Below, piece by piece: positions 1 to 8,775 of a stretch of DNA of 64,000 nt. A program made the translations under genes and the position numbers. The notes beneath the pieces were generated by a model, which worked only from the letters and a program-made list of their open reading frames with translations, was not told the DNA's origin and ran no database searches. The DNA comes from Gemmatimonadota bacterium (lineage in GTDB: Bacteria > Gemmatimonadota > Gemmatimonadetes > Longimicrobiales > Gaopeijiaceae), in contig JAPPGI010000052.1 in assembly GCA_028874985.1 (NCBI GenBank), positions 55,532 through 119,531 of the forward strand, given 5' to 3'. Within the stretch, counting starts at the first letter, position 1; each line of letters opens with the position of its first letter.

Positions 1-570
1 CGGGTGGTTCGCCTCGAGCTCAAGCTGCTTGCCGACGTGGGCCTGGTGGGCGAGCCCAACGCGGGAAAGTCCACCCTCCTCTCCCGGATCAGCCGGGCGA
101 GGCCGAAGATCGCGGAATACCCGTTCACCACGCTCACCCCCAACCTGGGTGTGGTCGAGTTGCCGGACTTTCGTTCCTTCGTCGTGGCCGACATCCCCGG
201 CATCATCGAGGGGGCGCACCGGGGCAGGGGCCTCGGCCACCGCTTCCTCCGCCACATCGAACGGACGCGGGCGCTGGCCATCCTGCTCCCGGCGGACGAC
301 GAGAACCCCGCGTCGGTCCTGGCGGGGCTGCGCGAGGAGCTGGCGAGGTACTCGGCCGTGCTCGCCGAACTGCCCTACGCGGTGGTGTTCTCCAAGATGG
401 ATCTCCACCCCTCCGACACGGCCAGGCCGGCGGTCGACGCGCCTGGAGCCTGGGGCACGTATCACGTCAGCGCGGTGACCGGCGCGGGGCTGAAGGCCCT
501 GCTGGAGGGGTGCTGGAGCCAGCTGCGGGCGGCGCGGCGCGCAGCCGGGAGTACGGACGACTTGTGGTAG
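1..570 (+). CDS. obgE: GTPase ObgE/CgtA, C-terminal part (5' end outside window)
   Basis: Obg-family GTPase acting in 50S ribosome assembly and the stringent response. The reading frame is open from base 1, so only the G domain is present; the glycine-rich Obg fold lies upstream of the window. Visible motifs are G1 GEPNAGKS (visible residues 17-24), G3 DIPG (about 64) followed by the Obg-typical IIEGAHRG, G4 as SKMD (about 131; usual form NKxD) and G5 near SAVTG (about 157). The protein ends soon after G5, so it has no C-terminal OCT domain. dprA starts inside its last codons, implying cotranscription. Confidence 0.93.
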   Translation, partial: RVVRLELKLLADVGLVGEPNAGKSTLLSRISRARPKIAEYPFTTLTPNLGVVELPDFRSFVVADIPGIIEGAHRGRGLGHRFLRHIERTRALAILLPADDENPASVLAGLREELARYSAVLAELPYAVVFSKMDLHPSDTARPAVDAPGAWGTYHVSAVTGAGLKALLEGCWSQLRAARRAAGSTDDLW

Positions 571-1667
571 CGGCGGGTCTGCCGTCCGGGCCGGAGCTCT
601 CGCCGGAGGCGGTGGCCGCCCTCACCCTGCGCGGCCTCCCCGGTGTGGGCGCGGCACGTTTCCGGGGGCTGGTCGACCGGTTCGGAAGCTCCCGGGCGGC
701 CCTGGAGGCCGACCACGCCGACTTCGCGGAGGTGACGGGGCACGCCGCGGCCGGGAGACGCCGGAGCGGCGCGCCCGGGCGGCGGGCCCGGCTCACGGCG
801 GAACGGTGCGTGGCCGCGGGCATCGGGCTGCTGGTATATGGCGATCCCGGGTACCCGCCCGCCCTGGGAGACCTGAACGCGCCCCCCTCCCTGCTCTTTG
901 CGCTGGGGAGAACCGAACTGCTGCGCAGTCCGGGCACGGCGATCGTGGGGTCGCGGCGTGCAACGGCGTACGGGCGTCGTGTCTCGCGGCGGCTGGGGGC
1001 GCGTCTCGCGGGGCAGGGGCGGTGCGTCGTATCGGGGATGGCGATGGGGATCGACGCCGAGGCCCATCGCGGCGCGCTCCCGGGGCCCACGGCGGCGGTG
1101 CTGGGGTCCGGGGTGGATGTGGTGTCGCCGCCGCGCAACGAGCGCCTCTACCGGGAGATCGTCGAACGCGGCGTCGTGGTCTCGGAGTACGCCCCGGGCG
1201 TACGGGCCGAGTCCCACCACTTCCCCACGCGCAACCGCATCATCGCCGCGCTCGCCCGCGAGGTGGTGATCGTCGAGGCGTCGCAGCGCAGCGGGGCCCT
1301 GATCACGGCCGGGATCGCGCTCGACCTGGGGCGCGAGGTGCTCGCCGTGCCGGGGCCCATCGACCGCCCGACCAGCGAAGGTACGAATCGCCTGATCGCC
1401 GACGGCGCGGGCGTGATCGTCGACACGGGTTTGGAAGACGCGTTCGTGCACGGCGCGCCGCCGCCGGAGGAACCCGGCCTGCGCGAACTGCTCGAGGCGA
1501 TCCCGGCGGCGCCGGTCACGGTGGAGGAGGTCGCACTTGCCGCCGGCCGCCCGGTGGAGGAGGTCGCGACCTCGTTGACGGTGCTGGAAATCCGCGGTTA
1601 CCTGACACCGACCCGCGACGGCCGGGTCATGAGGACGCCGGGCCGCGCCGGCATCCTGGCCCGGTGA
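564..1667 (+). CDS. dprA: DNA-processing protein DprA
   Basis: DprA binds incoming single-stranded DNA and loads RecA during natural transformation. From the chosen GTG start (367 aa) there is a helix-hairpin-helix-like N-terminal region, then the Rossmann DprA core with [10 protein letters not shown] (about residues 128-137), SGMAMGID (about 157) and the [11 protein letters not shown] / GALITAG signature, and a C-terminal winged-helix segment ending at the stop. The GTG at 564 overlaps the obgE stop by 7 bases; a longer in-frame start at 510 would add 18 low-complexity residues and is less likely. Nothing in the core looks missing. Confidence 0.93.
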   Translation: MVAAGLPSGPELSPEAVAALTLRGLPGVGAARFRGLVDRFGSSRAALEADHADFAEVTGHAAAGRRRSGAPGRRARLTAERCVAAGIGLLVYGDPGYPPALGDLNAPPSLLFALGRTELLRSPGTAIVGSRRATAYGRRVSRRLGARLAGQGRCVVSGMAMGIDAEAHRGALPGPTAAVLGSGVDVVSPPRNERLYREIVERGVVVSEYAPGVRAESHHFPTRNRIIAALAREVVIVEASQRSGALITAGIALDLGREVLAVPGPIDRPTSEGTNRLIADGAGVIVDTGLEDAFVHGAPPPEEPGLRELLEAIPAAPVTVEEVALAAGRPVEEVATSLTVLEIRGYLTPTRDGRVMRTPGRAGILAR

Positions 1668-1696
1668 GCGGCTGTCGCGCGCTGGCTGTTCAATAT

Positions 1697-1733
1697 GTAA
1701 TGTCAACATTACAGTGTGTCATGTCTACTATAC
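1697..1733 (+). promoter_or_regulatory. 37-bp intergenic element, copy 1 (upstream of hemW)
   Basis: The element reads GTAA-N8-TTAC-N4-TGTCATGT-N4-TATAC. In this copy the first half is a perfect palindrome (GTAATG TCAA CATTAC). The same pattern with identical spacing occurs at 18816-18852 (reverse) and 37861-37897 (forward). Here TATACT at 1729-1734 would serve as a -10 box, placing a transcript start only a few bases before the hemW ATG at 1747. On the other strand the same DNA offers ATGACA-N16-TTACAT. It may be a two-way promoter with an operator or a dispersed repeat. The spacing conservation is seen directly; the function is inferred. Confidence 0.7.
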
Positions 1734-1746
1734 TCACTAGCCGGAT

Positions 1747-2880
1747 ATGCCCTCCGAACTTCGCAGAATCACGAACATCTACGTGCATGCGCCCTTCTGC
1801 GCGCGCCGTTGCTGCTACTGCGACTTCGCGGTGAAGGTCGGCCGCAACCCGGCCGCCGCCCGCTGGCTGGCCGCGATTCGCAGGGAATTCGGTACCCTGC
1901 GTTCCTCGGGAGAGGCCCCCGTGGCACCGGTGCTCGAGACACTCTACGTGGGCGGCGGCACCCCGTCGCTGCTCGAGCCGCGGTTCATCGCCGGATTGGC
2001 CGGCGTGATCGGCCGGGAGCGGCTGGCGAGCCCGGCCCTCGAGTGGACGGTCGAGGCCAACCCGGAGTCCTTCGGCGATCGGACGGCGGAGGTGTGGGCG
2101 GCCGCGGGAGTGAACCGGATTTCCTTCGGGGTGCAGAGCTTCCATAGGGGTGCGCTCGGCTGGATGGGACGGCTGCATTCGCCCGCCGATGCGGCGGCTG
2201 CCGTGGACAGCGCCCGGGCCGCGGGGGTGGCCAACCTGTCCGTCGACCTCATTTTCGGGCTTCCCGACCACGTCACCCGTTCATGGGAAGTCGACATTGC
2301 ACGCGCCCTGGAGCTGTCCGTGCCGCACATCTCGCTGTACGGCCTCACGGTGGAGAAGGGGACCCCCCTCCACCGCGCCGTGAGCGAGGGCCGCGCGCGG
2401 GTGGCCGCCGGGAGTCGGTACCGGGACGAGTATCTCTTCGCGGCGGAGGCCCTGGCGAACGCCGGCTACGAGCACTACGAAGTCTCCAGCTTCGCACTCC
2501 CGGGCTTCGCCTCGCGGCACAACCGCGCCTGCTGGCGGGGCGCACCCTATCTGGGTCTGGGCAACGGGGCCCACAGCTACCACGGGGGACGCCGCTGGTG
2601 GAACGAGCGGGACTGGGACGCCTACGCGAAGCGCGTGCGCAAGTCGGGCCGGGCCGTGGTGGGCGAGGAGGTATTGGGCGCCGGGCAAATCCGCCTGGAG
2701 ACCCTGTGGCTGGGGTTGCGCACGAGGGAAGGGTTGGAGGAGGCGGCCCTGGGAGGGCCGGCCCGGCTGGCCGTGCGCCGCTGGGAGGCCGCCGGATGGG
2801 CATCGCGCCGCGCGGGCCGGACGCGTCTGACTCCGGAGGGTTGGCTCATCCTGGACGATCTAACGCTGGAACTGGCTTGA
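1747..2880 (+). CDS. hemW: heme chaperone HemW (radical SAM)
   Basis: HemW is a radical-SAM protein related to coproporphyrinogen dehydrogenase HemN that binds heme and delivers it to targets. The 377-aa product has YVHAPFC (the HemW-type Y-H-PFC start) followed by the cluster cysteines C18, C22 and C25 (CARRCCYC), the LYVGGGTPSLL glycine motif (about residue 65) and the HemW C-terminal domain. The extra Cys of HemN proper is not evident, which favours HemW over HemN. The start ATG lies just downstream of the 37-bp element and has no clear ribosome-binding site, compatible with a very short or absent leader. Confidence 0.93.
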   Translation: MPSELRRITNIYVHAPFCARRCCYCDFAVKVGRNPAAARWLAAIRREFGTLRSSGEAPVAPVLETLYVGGGTPSLLEPRFIAGLAGVIGRERLASPALEWTVEANPESFGDRTAEVWAAAGVNRISFGVQSFHRGALGWMGRLHSPADAAAAVDSARAAGVANLSVDLIFGLPDHVTRSWEVDIARALELSVPHISLYGLTVEKGTPLHRAVSEGRARVAAGSRYRDEYLFAAEALANAGYEHYEVSSFALPGFASRHNRACWRGAPYLGLGNGAHSYHGGRRWWNERDWDAYAKRVRKSGRAVVGEEVLGAGQIRLETLWLGLRTREGLEEAALGGPARLAVRRWEAAGWASRRAGRTRLTPEGWLILDDLTLELA

Positions 2881-2951
2881 CGTCCTCGTCCTAAAGGGGA
2901 TTTTCAAGTTGCGGGAGAAACCGGAACGGCATCACGACGAACGATCCAATC

Positions 2952-4010
2952 ATGGCTTTGAGGCGGCGTATCGACGACGGCCCGCTTTCGCAGCGGGAAC
3001 GCAACGTGCTGGAGGCCGTGGTGCGTACCTACGTCGAGACCGCCGAACCCGCCGGCAGCCGCACGCTGGCCAGACGCTACAGTTTCGGAGTGTCCGCGGC
3101 CACGATCCGCAACACCATGGCGGATCTGGAGGAGGAGGGCTACCTGACCCATCCCCACACCTCGGCGGGCCGCGTCCCGACCGACATGGCCTACCGCTTC
3201 TTCGTGGACCGGGTGGTGCGGCCCGAAGCGTTGACGCCGGCCGAGAAGAACCTGATCGAAGGGGAGCTCTCGGCGGGTGACTCGACGCTGGAGCAGATCC
3301 TCCGCAGGGCAACGCGCGCCCTGGGGATTCTGGTCAACGAACTCGGCGTGGGTTCCGTTCCGCAGCTGGACAACGCGTACCTGGAGAAGATCGACCTGAT
3401 CCGCGTGTCCGCGAGCAGGGTGCTGATGGTGTTCACCGTTCGGAGCGGCATGGTGCGGACCGTCTACGTGGACCTCCCGGGGGATGTCCCCTCCGATGTC
3501 CTCGGTGGACTGCAGAGAGTCCTGAACGAACGCCTCGCCGGCCTGACCTTCGTGGAGATCCGCCGGTCGTTCGGCGAGCGGCTGCGCGACGCCGTCGAGG
3601 ATCCGGCGGCGAGGGACATCCTCAACATCTTCGTCGAGTCCGGCGACGAGTTCTTCGGAACCCCGCCGGGAGCGCAGGACCAGGTCGTGCTCGGGCAGAC
3701 CTCGGCCATCGCGGCGCAGCCCGAATTCTCGACCAGTGAGAGTTTGAAGGACCTTATCGCGTTGACGGAGCAGAAGGAGCTGTTGGCGAAGGTCCTCGGG
3801 AAACGCGTCTCGGGCGGAGGTCCGTATGTGACCATAGGCGGCGAGCACGCCCCGGAGCTGGCCGGCTTCACGCTGGTCACCTCCGGATACCGGCTCGGCG
3901 GCCTCCGGGGCGTGGTGGGCGTCATCGGGCCGACACGGATGCCGTACGAGAAGGTGATCGCAATCGTGGACTACACCTCGTCCCTCGTAACACGCATGCT
4001 GGAGCCCTGA
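2952..4010 (+). CDS. hrcA: heat-inducible transcription repressor HrcA
   Basis: HrcA represses chaperone operons by binding CIRCE operators and is kept active by GroEL. The 352-aa protein has an N-terminal winged helix ([20 protein letters not shown] at residues 12-31, then [18 protein letters not shown] and the SAGRVPTD wing) and a C-terminal effector domain ending in [16 protein letters not shown]. It sits 19 bases before dnaJ. I found no CIRCE inverted repeat (TTAGCACTC-N9-GAGTGCTAA) upstream, so this hrcA-dnaJ pair does not appear to be CIRCE-controlled; targets are presumably elsewhere. grpE and dnaK are not adjacent. Confidence 0.96.
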   Translation: MALRRRIDDGPLSQRERNVLEAVVRTYVETAEPAGSRTLARRYSFGVSAATIRNTMADLEEEGYLTHPHTSAGRVPTDMAYRFFVDRVVRPEALTPAEKNLIEGELSAGDSTLEQILRRATRALGILVNELGVGSVPQLDNAYLEKIDLIRVSASRVLMVFTVRSGMVRTVYVDLPGDVPSDVLGGLQRVLNERLAGLTFVEIRRSFGERLRDAVEDPAARDILNIFVESGDEFFGTPPGAQDQVVLGQTSAIAAQPEFSTSESLKDLIALTEQKELLAKVLGKRVSGGGPYVTIGGEHAPELAGFTLVTSGYRLGGLRGVVGVIGPTRMPYEKVIAIVDYTSSLVTRMLEP

Positions 4011-4029
4011 GGGCCCCGGCCGGAGTCGT

Positions 4030-5172
4030 ATGGCCGACTACTACGAGTTGCTCCGCGTCGCGCGCGACGCGGGCCAGGAAGAGATAAAGAAGGCGTACCG
4101 CAAGGTCGCCCTGGAGTACCATCCGGACCGCAACGCCGGATCCAGGGAGGCCGAGGAGCGCTTCAAGGAGGTAACGGAAGCGTACGAAGTGCTCAGGGAC
4201 CCGCAGAAGCGTGCCCGTTACGACCGGTACGGCAGGGAGGGGCTGCGGGGGCAGGGCGGTTTCGGGGGCGGCTTCGAGTTTTCCGACGCGCTGGAGGTCT
4301 TCATGCGTGACTTCGGGAACTTCGGCGGGTTCGAGAGCCTCTTCGGCGGGCGCCGCACAGGCAACCGGCCCGTGCGCGGCAAGTCGCTGCGGCTTCGCCT
4401 TCCCCTCACGCTGAAGGACGTTCGCACCGGCGCGTCGAAGAAGGTGCGCGTGGCGGTACTCGAGGGTTGCGACTCATGTGGCGGAACCGGGGTGAAGGGC
4501 GGCGCGAGCGCAATGCCGTGCGGCACGTGCCGGGGGTCCGGCGAGGAGCGCCGGGTCGAGCGGTCCGTCTTCGGCCAGTTCGTGAGCGTGGCCCCGTGCC
4601 GCCGCTGCCGCGGCGAAGGAACGGTGATCGCCGACTACTGCCCGGAGTGCAACGGCGACGGACGCGTGCGGGCTGACAGGCATATTCGGGTGAACGTGCC
4701 GGCCGGCGTGTCGTCCGAGAACTACCTGACGCTGCGCGGAGAGGGAAACGTGGGACCTCGCGGCGGACCCCGCGGGGATATTGTCGTCCTGCTCGAAGTC
4801 TCCGGGGACGAGCGCTTCAGGCGCGACGGGGATGACCTGGTCGTGGAGGTGCCGCTCACATTCGGCCAGGCAACGCTCGGAACCAGCCTGGAAGTGCCGA
4901 CCGTGGAGGGGGGCACCACCCGGGTGGAGGTCCCGGCCGGTGTGCAGAGCGGCGAGGTGGTCCGCGTGAAGGGAGAAGGGCTCCCCGAGCTCAACGGGCG
5001 CCGCTGCGGCGACCTTCTGGTCCGGCTGGTCGTGTGGATCCCCGAGCGCCTCACCTCGGAGCAGGAACGGATCATCCGCAGGTTGCGCGAGGTAGAGGAC
5101 TCGGCGCCGGAGAAGATCGATCCGGGGGGGCGGCGCGGGTTCTGGTCGAGGGTGAGGGAGGCGCTGGGGTAG
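4030..5172 (+). CDS. dnaJ: molecular chaperone DnaJ
   Basis: Hsp40 cochaperone that stimulates DnaK ATPase and presents unfolded substrates. All domains are present in 380 aa: J domain (1-70) with HPD at 31-33, a short Gly/Phe linker, a zinc domain with four CxxCxGxG repeats ([32 protein letters not shown]; about residues 147-215), and C-terminal substrate-binding domains. It is a canonical type I DnaJ. It follows hrcA by 19 bases, so both are probably cotranscribed. A leftward gene lies just after its stop. Confidence 0.97.
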   Translation: MADYYELLRVARDAGQEEIKKAYRKVALEYHPDRNAGSREAEERFKEVTEAYEVLRDPQKRARYDRYGREGLRGQGGFGGGFEFSDALEVFMRDFGNFGGFESLFGGRRTGNRPVRGKSLRLRLPLTLKDVRTGASKKVRVAVLEGCDSCGGTGVKGGASAMPCGTCRGSGEERRVERSVFGQFVSVAPCRRCRGEGTVIADYCPECNGDGRVRADRHIRVNVPAGVSSENYLTLRGEGNVGPRGGPRGDIVVLLEVSGDERFRRDGDDLVVEVPLTFGQATLGTSLEVPTVEGGTTRVEVPAGVQSGEVVRVKGEGLPELNGRRCGDLLVRLVVWIPERLTSEQERIIRRLREVEDSAPEKIDPGGRRGFWSRVREALG

Positions 5173-5206
5173 GAGTCCGTGCCGCGAAGGGGCGCGTGGG
5201 TTCGCC

Positions 5207-5617
5207 TCAACGCCTCCACGGATTCTCTTCGGCCCCCAGTCTCCGGGCCTGCTCGGCCTTTATGGCCCATCTGCATACCTCGACCCGCGACGAGGGATCG
5301 AGGTCGACGGCCAGCGCCGCGAGGCTCTCCCACAGTGTCCGGGCAAGCCGGGGGCGGTCGGGCGCGTCCCCGGGGTCCGCCAGCACCACCCAGCTCTCCA
5401 GCAGCGGCGGGTCCGCACCTTCCTCGAGTCGCTCGAGTTTCACCTGCAGAAAGCGCAGGCGGTCTTGCGACTCGCCCGCCAACCTGCGGAGCTTTTCCAC
5501 ACTCAACGCAATGGCCGGCCGGCGGCGAAGGAGTTCCGCCCGCAGCTGCCGGACCGAGAGCAGGCCGGGGCCGCACCGCCGCAGGATGTCCACTACGCAC
5601 TCGGTTGTTCCCGTCAT
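5207..5617 (-). CDS. hypothetical protein, winged-helix-like
   Basis: A 136-aa leftward frame between two rightward genes. Composition is protein-like rather than shadow-like: Leu/Arg/Glu-rich helices, with VRQLRAELLRRRPAIALS followed by VEKLRRLAGESQDRLRFLQV resembling a small winged-helix unit, then an Asp/Pro linker and a Trp-containing C-terminal helix. AAGGGA lies directly upstream of the ATG. No family is recognised. It could bind nucleic acid, but that is only a fold impression. No frame on the other strand gives a better candidate across this stretch. Confidence 0.6.
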   Translation of the reverse strand: MTGTTECVVDILRRCGPGLLSVRQLRAELLRRRPAIALSVEKLRRLAGESQDRLRFLQVKLERLEEGADPPLLESWVVLADPGDAPDRPRLARTLWESLAALAVDLDPSSRVEVCRWAIKAEQARRLGAEENPWRR

Positions 5618-5940
5618 GTTCCCTTGCGGTCTGGAGGGTGGTCGACAAAGGGGAGGAGGGCTACCGCCCGCGCCCGGTGGACCCGGCGGTGCGCCAGGCT
5701 CTTCTCCCGGGGGCCGCTGGTACTCTACCGGGTACCCGCCGTTGTCTCCATGCCAGAATGGGACCGCCGATGGATGGGACGCTGATTCGGGGCGGTATCC
5801 TGCCGTGCCTTCCCGCCTTCCGGTGCCCGGGGAGGGACATGCGCCGCCGGAGGCCGGGCTGCGCGCTGATCCGCGCCGCCCGATCTTTGGCCATATTGAA
5901 GGATTCGGGACACCACCAGCTGCCGCGTACGGAGGACACG
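5618..5940. other. 323-bp divergent intergenic region
   Basis: Lies between the leftward hypothetical gene and rightward yqeY. rpsU often precedes yqeY in bacteria, but no S21-like frame is visible on either strand. The only weak promoter-like string is TTTGGCCATATTGAAGG near 5885-5901 (possible -10 CATATT). A GGAGG at 5932-5936 serves yqeY. Otherwise nothing convincing is seen. Confidence 0.4.
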
Positions 5941-6384
5941 GTGAAGAACTCGCTCAAGGACGCATTGCGATCGGATCTCAACGGCGCGCGGCGAGGAAGG
6001 GACCGGGAACGCACCCTGGTTCTTTCCACGGCGCTGGCCGAGGTGCGCAACAGGGAGATCGAGATGGGGGCCTCCCTGGACGACGAAGGCGTTCGCGGCG
6101 TCCTCGCCCGCGCCGTCAAGCAGCGTCTGGATGCGGCCGCGCAGATGAGGAGCGGCGGGCGGCCGGAGCTGGCCGAAAGGGAGGAGGCCCAGGCGACGAT
6201 CCTGCGGGCCTACCTGCCGGAGGAGCTCTCCGCGGACGAGGTCCGCGAGATGGTGCGGGAGATCGTGGCCGGGGGCGCCGGGCACATCGGCGCGGTCATG
6301 TCCGCGCTGATGCCGCGGATCCGCGGGCGTTTCGAGGGCGGGGCCGCCTCCGCGATCGTCCGTGAGGAACTGAGCGGCGGCTGA
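5941..6384 (+). CDS. yqeY: GatB/YqeY domain-containing protein
   Basis: A 147-aa stand-alone YqeY-type protein, homologous to the C-terminal tRNA-binding domain of the amidotransferase subunit GatB; its exact role is not established. It has the family pattern of an N-terminal helical bundle (LKDALRSDLNGARRGRDRER), the central QRLDAAAQMRSGGRPELAEREEAQ segment, LRAYLPEELS and a C-terminal G-I-GAVM-ALMPRIRGR segment. The GTG start is supported by GGAGG 5 bases upstream. mutS2 follows after 14 bases. Confidence 0.9.
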   Translation: MKNSLKDALRSDLNGARRGRDRERTLVLSTALAEVRNREIEMGASLDDEGVRGVLARAVKQRLDAAAQMRSGGRPELAEREEAQATILRAYLPEELSADEVREMVREIVAGGAGHIGAVMSALMPRIRGRFEGGAASAIVREELSGG

Positions 6385-6398
6385 GCCGGGCAGTCAGG

Positions 6399-8774
6399 AT
6401 GTCCCGCCGCGCCCTCCACATCCTCGAATTCCGGAAGGTGCTGGAGTACGTGGCCCGGTTCGCCGCCACGCCCGGGGGCAGGGAAGCGGTGGTCGCCCTC
6501 CAACCGTTCGCGGACATCGATGAGGTTCGGATCCGGCTGGCCTCGGTGGATGAGACCGCACGATTCCTCACGGCGCACGACGACTGGGTGTTTCCGCCTG
6601 TCCCCGAGACCGCGGCGGCGATCGGACGTCTCGCCGTGGAAGGCTCGGTCCTGCCGTCGGAGGAACTGGCGGCGCTGGGCGGACTGCTGGGGGCGGGGAG
6701 CGCGGTGCGGAAAGCTCTTGCCGAGGGAGCCGGCGGATTGCCGACGCTCCTGGCGTTGAAGGACGTGCTCCTTGCCGTGCCCGGGCTCGAGACGGCGATC
6801 GGCCGTGCCGTGGATCCCCAGGGCGTCGTACTGGACGGTGCCAGCAGGGAGCTGGCACGTATCCGCGGACAGCTCGCCGGGGCCCACAACCGGGTCGTGG
6901 CCCATCTGGAGGGGTTGCTCGAAGGCGTGGACGAGCGGCACCGCGTCCCGGGGGCATCGGTCAGCATTCGCGAGGGCCGGTATGTGATCCCCCTGCGCCG
7001 GGAAGGCCGTCGCGCGGTGGGGGGATACGTCCACGACGAATCGTCTTCCGGGGCCACGCTCTTCGTGGAGCCGCCTTCTGCCATCGAGATGATGAATCGG
7101 GTGCGCGGACTGGAGCGCGCCGAAGCGCGGGAGGTCCTGAGGATTCTGCGCGACCTGAGCGAGCGGTGCCGCCCCTTGGCCGGCGCAATGGCCGATTCGC
7201 TCGGCGCACTGACCGAGATGGACCGGCGGGTGGCGCTGGCCCGGGCCGCGGGCCGCTGGGATGGGTGCGTCCCGGAAATGACGGACGGTCCCGTGTGCAT
7301 CCGGGGTGGACGGCACCCTCTGCTGGTTGCCGCCGGGATCGAACCCGTCCCCTTCGACCTGGAGCTGGACCAGGATGAGGGAGTCGTGGTCGTGACCGGC
7401 CCCAACACCGGCGGCAAGACGGTCTTTCTTAAGTCGGTGGGGCTGGTGTCGGCCCTGGCCCAGTCGGGGGTGGTTCCCCCGACGGGCCCCGGAACCCGTC
7501 TGCCGGTCTTCACTTCCTTTTTCGCCGAGTCGGGGGACGGTCAGTCCATTGCCGACAGCCTGTCCACCTTCTCCGCCCACCTCCGCAGCCTCCGGACCAT
7601 CCTCGAGAACGCGGAGTCCCGGTCTCTCGTCCTCATTGACGAACCCGGCGCGGGCACGGATCCGAGGGAGGGTGAGGCGCTGGCGCGGGCCCTCGTCGAG
7701 ACGCTGGCCGAGCGCGGATGCACGGCGGTGGTGACTTCGCATCTGGGCGCTCTCAGGCGGCTCGCCGCTCCCGGCAACCGGATCGTCAACGCATCACTGC
7801 ACTTCGACGGGGAGCGCCTGGCTCCCACGTACCACTTCACGAAGGGGCGTCCCGGGCGCAGCTACGGCCTGGCGATCGCCCGCGGCCTGGGCTTCCCCGA
7901 AGAGGTGCTGGACCGTGCGGAGGGCTACAGGGACCGTAGGGAAGCGCGGCTGGACGAGCTTCTGGACAGCCTGCAGGCGAAGGAGCGGAGAGTCTCGCGG
8001 ACGCTTGCGGAACTCGACGGGGAGCGCGGCCGCACCGCCGCCCTGCGCGCCGAGGTGGAGGAGCGGGAGAAGCACCTCCGCCGCACCGAGCGCGAGCACT
8101 CCTCGCGGGCGCGGCGCCGGGCCCGCCGCATGCTCCTCGAAGCGCGTGCGAAGGTGGAAGCCGCGATCGCGGGTTTCGAGGAGCGGGCAAGGGAGGGCGT
8201 GGCGCTGCGAGAGGCAGCGCGCGCGGCGCGCAGGGAGGTGGAAGAGGCCGCCAGGGAGTTGGAGGAGTCCGCCGCCCCCGGGGCGGGCGGTGGTCTCCGC
8301 GCCGGGCCCGCCGCCGATTCCCGTGCGAACCCGGGCCTCGAGCCGGGCGCAAGGGTCCGCGTGGTCGATTCGGGAGCCCGCGGCACCGTGGTGGATGTGG
8401 AGGGGAGACGCGTCGTGGTGAACGTGGGTGGGATGCGGCTCAGGGTGGGATGTGCCCGGGTGGTCCGCGATGACGATGCTCAGGACGGTGCGGGACCGGC
8501 CCGGCCGGGCTGGACCGCCCCCGCGGCGGATCCGTCTGCCGAGGTGGACCTGCGGGGCCAGCGCGCCGACGAGGCCGAACTCTCCCTCTCCCGCGCGCTG
8601 GACGCGGCGTCGGTGGCCGACCTGCGCGAACTGCGGGTGATCCACGGCAAGGGAACCGGGGCGCTGCGCGAACGGGTGACCGCCGTGCTCGGCCGGGACG
8701 CCCGGGTGGAGCGCTTCCGCGCCGGAAAGCCGGGAGAGGGTGGCTTCGGGGTGACCGTGGTCAGGATCCGCTAG
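6399..8774 (+). CDS. mutS2: endonuclease MutS2 / ribosome-rescue factor
   Basis: MutS2-family ATPase; members suppress recombination or split collided ribosomes. The 791-aa protein has the MutS core (lever and clamp) without the mismatch-reading N-terminal domain, an ABC-type ATPase with Walker A GPNTGGKT (about residue 332) and Walker B LVLIDEPGAGTD (about 410), a long charged coiled coil (about 530-640), a KOW-like stretch and a C-terminal Smr nuclease domain (about 714-791) with VDLRGQ and HGKGTGALR. Full length for the family. It precedes dnaG by one base, suggesting translational coupling. Confidence 0.96.
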   Translation: MSRRALHILEFRKVLEYVARFAATPGGREAVVALQPFADIDEVRIRLASVDETARFLTAHDDWVFPPVPETAAAIGRLAVEGSVLPSEELAALGGLLGAGSAVRKALAEGAGGLPTLLALKDVLLAVPGLETAIGRAVDPQGVVLDGASRELARIRGQLAGAHNRVVAHLEGLLEGVDERHRVPGASVSIREGRYVIPLRREGRRAVGGYVHDESSSGATLFVEPPSAIEMMNRVRGLERAEAREVLRILRDLSERCRPLAGAMADSLGALTEMDRRVALARAAGRWDGCVPEMTDGPVCIRGGRHPLLVAAGIEPVPFDLELDQDEGVVVVTGPNTGGKTVFLKSVGLVSALAQSGVVPPTGPGTRLPVFTSFFAESGDGQSIADSLSTFSAHLRSLRTILENAESRSLVLIDEPGAGTDPREGEALARALVETLAERGCTAVVTSHLGALRRLAAPGNRIVNASLHFDGERLAPTYHFTKGRPGRSYGLAIARGLGFPEEVLDRAEGYRDRREARLDELLDSLQAKERRVSRTLAELDGERGRTAALRAEVEEREKHLRRTEREHSSRARRRARRMLLEARAKVEAAIAGFEERAREGVALREAARAARREVEEAARELEESAAPGAGGGLRAGPAADSRANPGLEPGARVRVVDSGARGTVVDVEGRRVVVNVGGMRLRVGCARVVRDDDAQDGAGPARPGWTAPAADPSAEVDLRGQRADEAELSLSRALDAASVADLRELRVIHGKGTGALRERVTAVLGRDARVERFRAGKPGEGGFGVTVVRIR

Positions 8775-8775
8775 G

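Noticed and set aside
462..1709. Long leftward frame opposite dprA
   Set aside because: Arg/Pro/Gly-rich composition with no family features; a shadow of the high-GC dprA coding strand. The same applies to many long opposite-strand frames over dnaG, ileS, ftsH and nnr.
2881..2951. Possible CIRCE operator before hrcA
   Set aside because: No TTAGCACTC/GAGTGCTAA arms are present, and no other convincing inverted repeat.
5618..5940. Possible rpsU gene upstream of yqeY
   Set aside because: No frame on either strand encodes an S21-like sequence.
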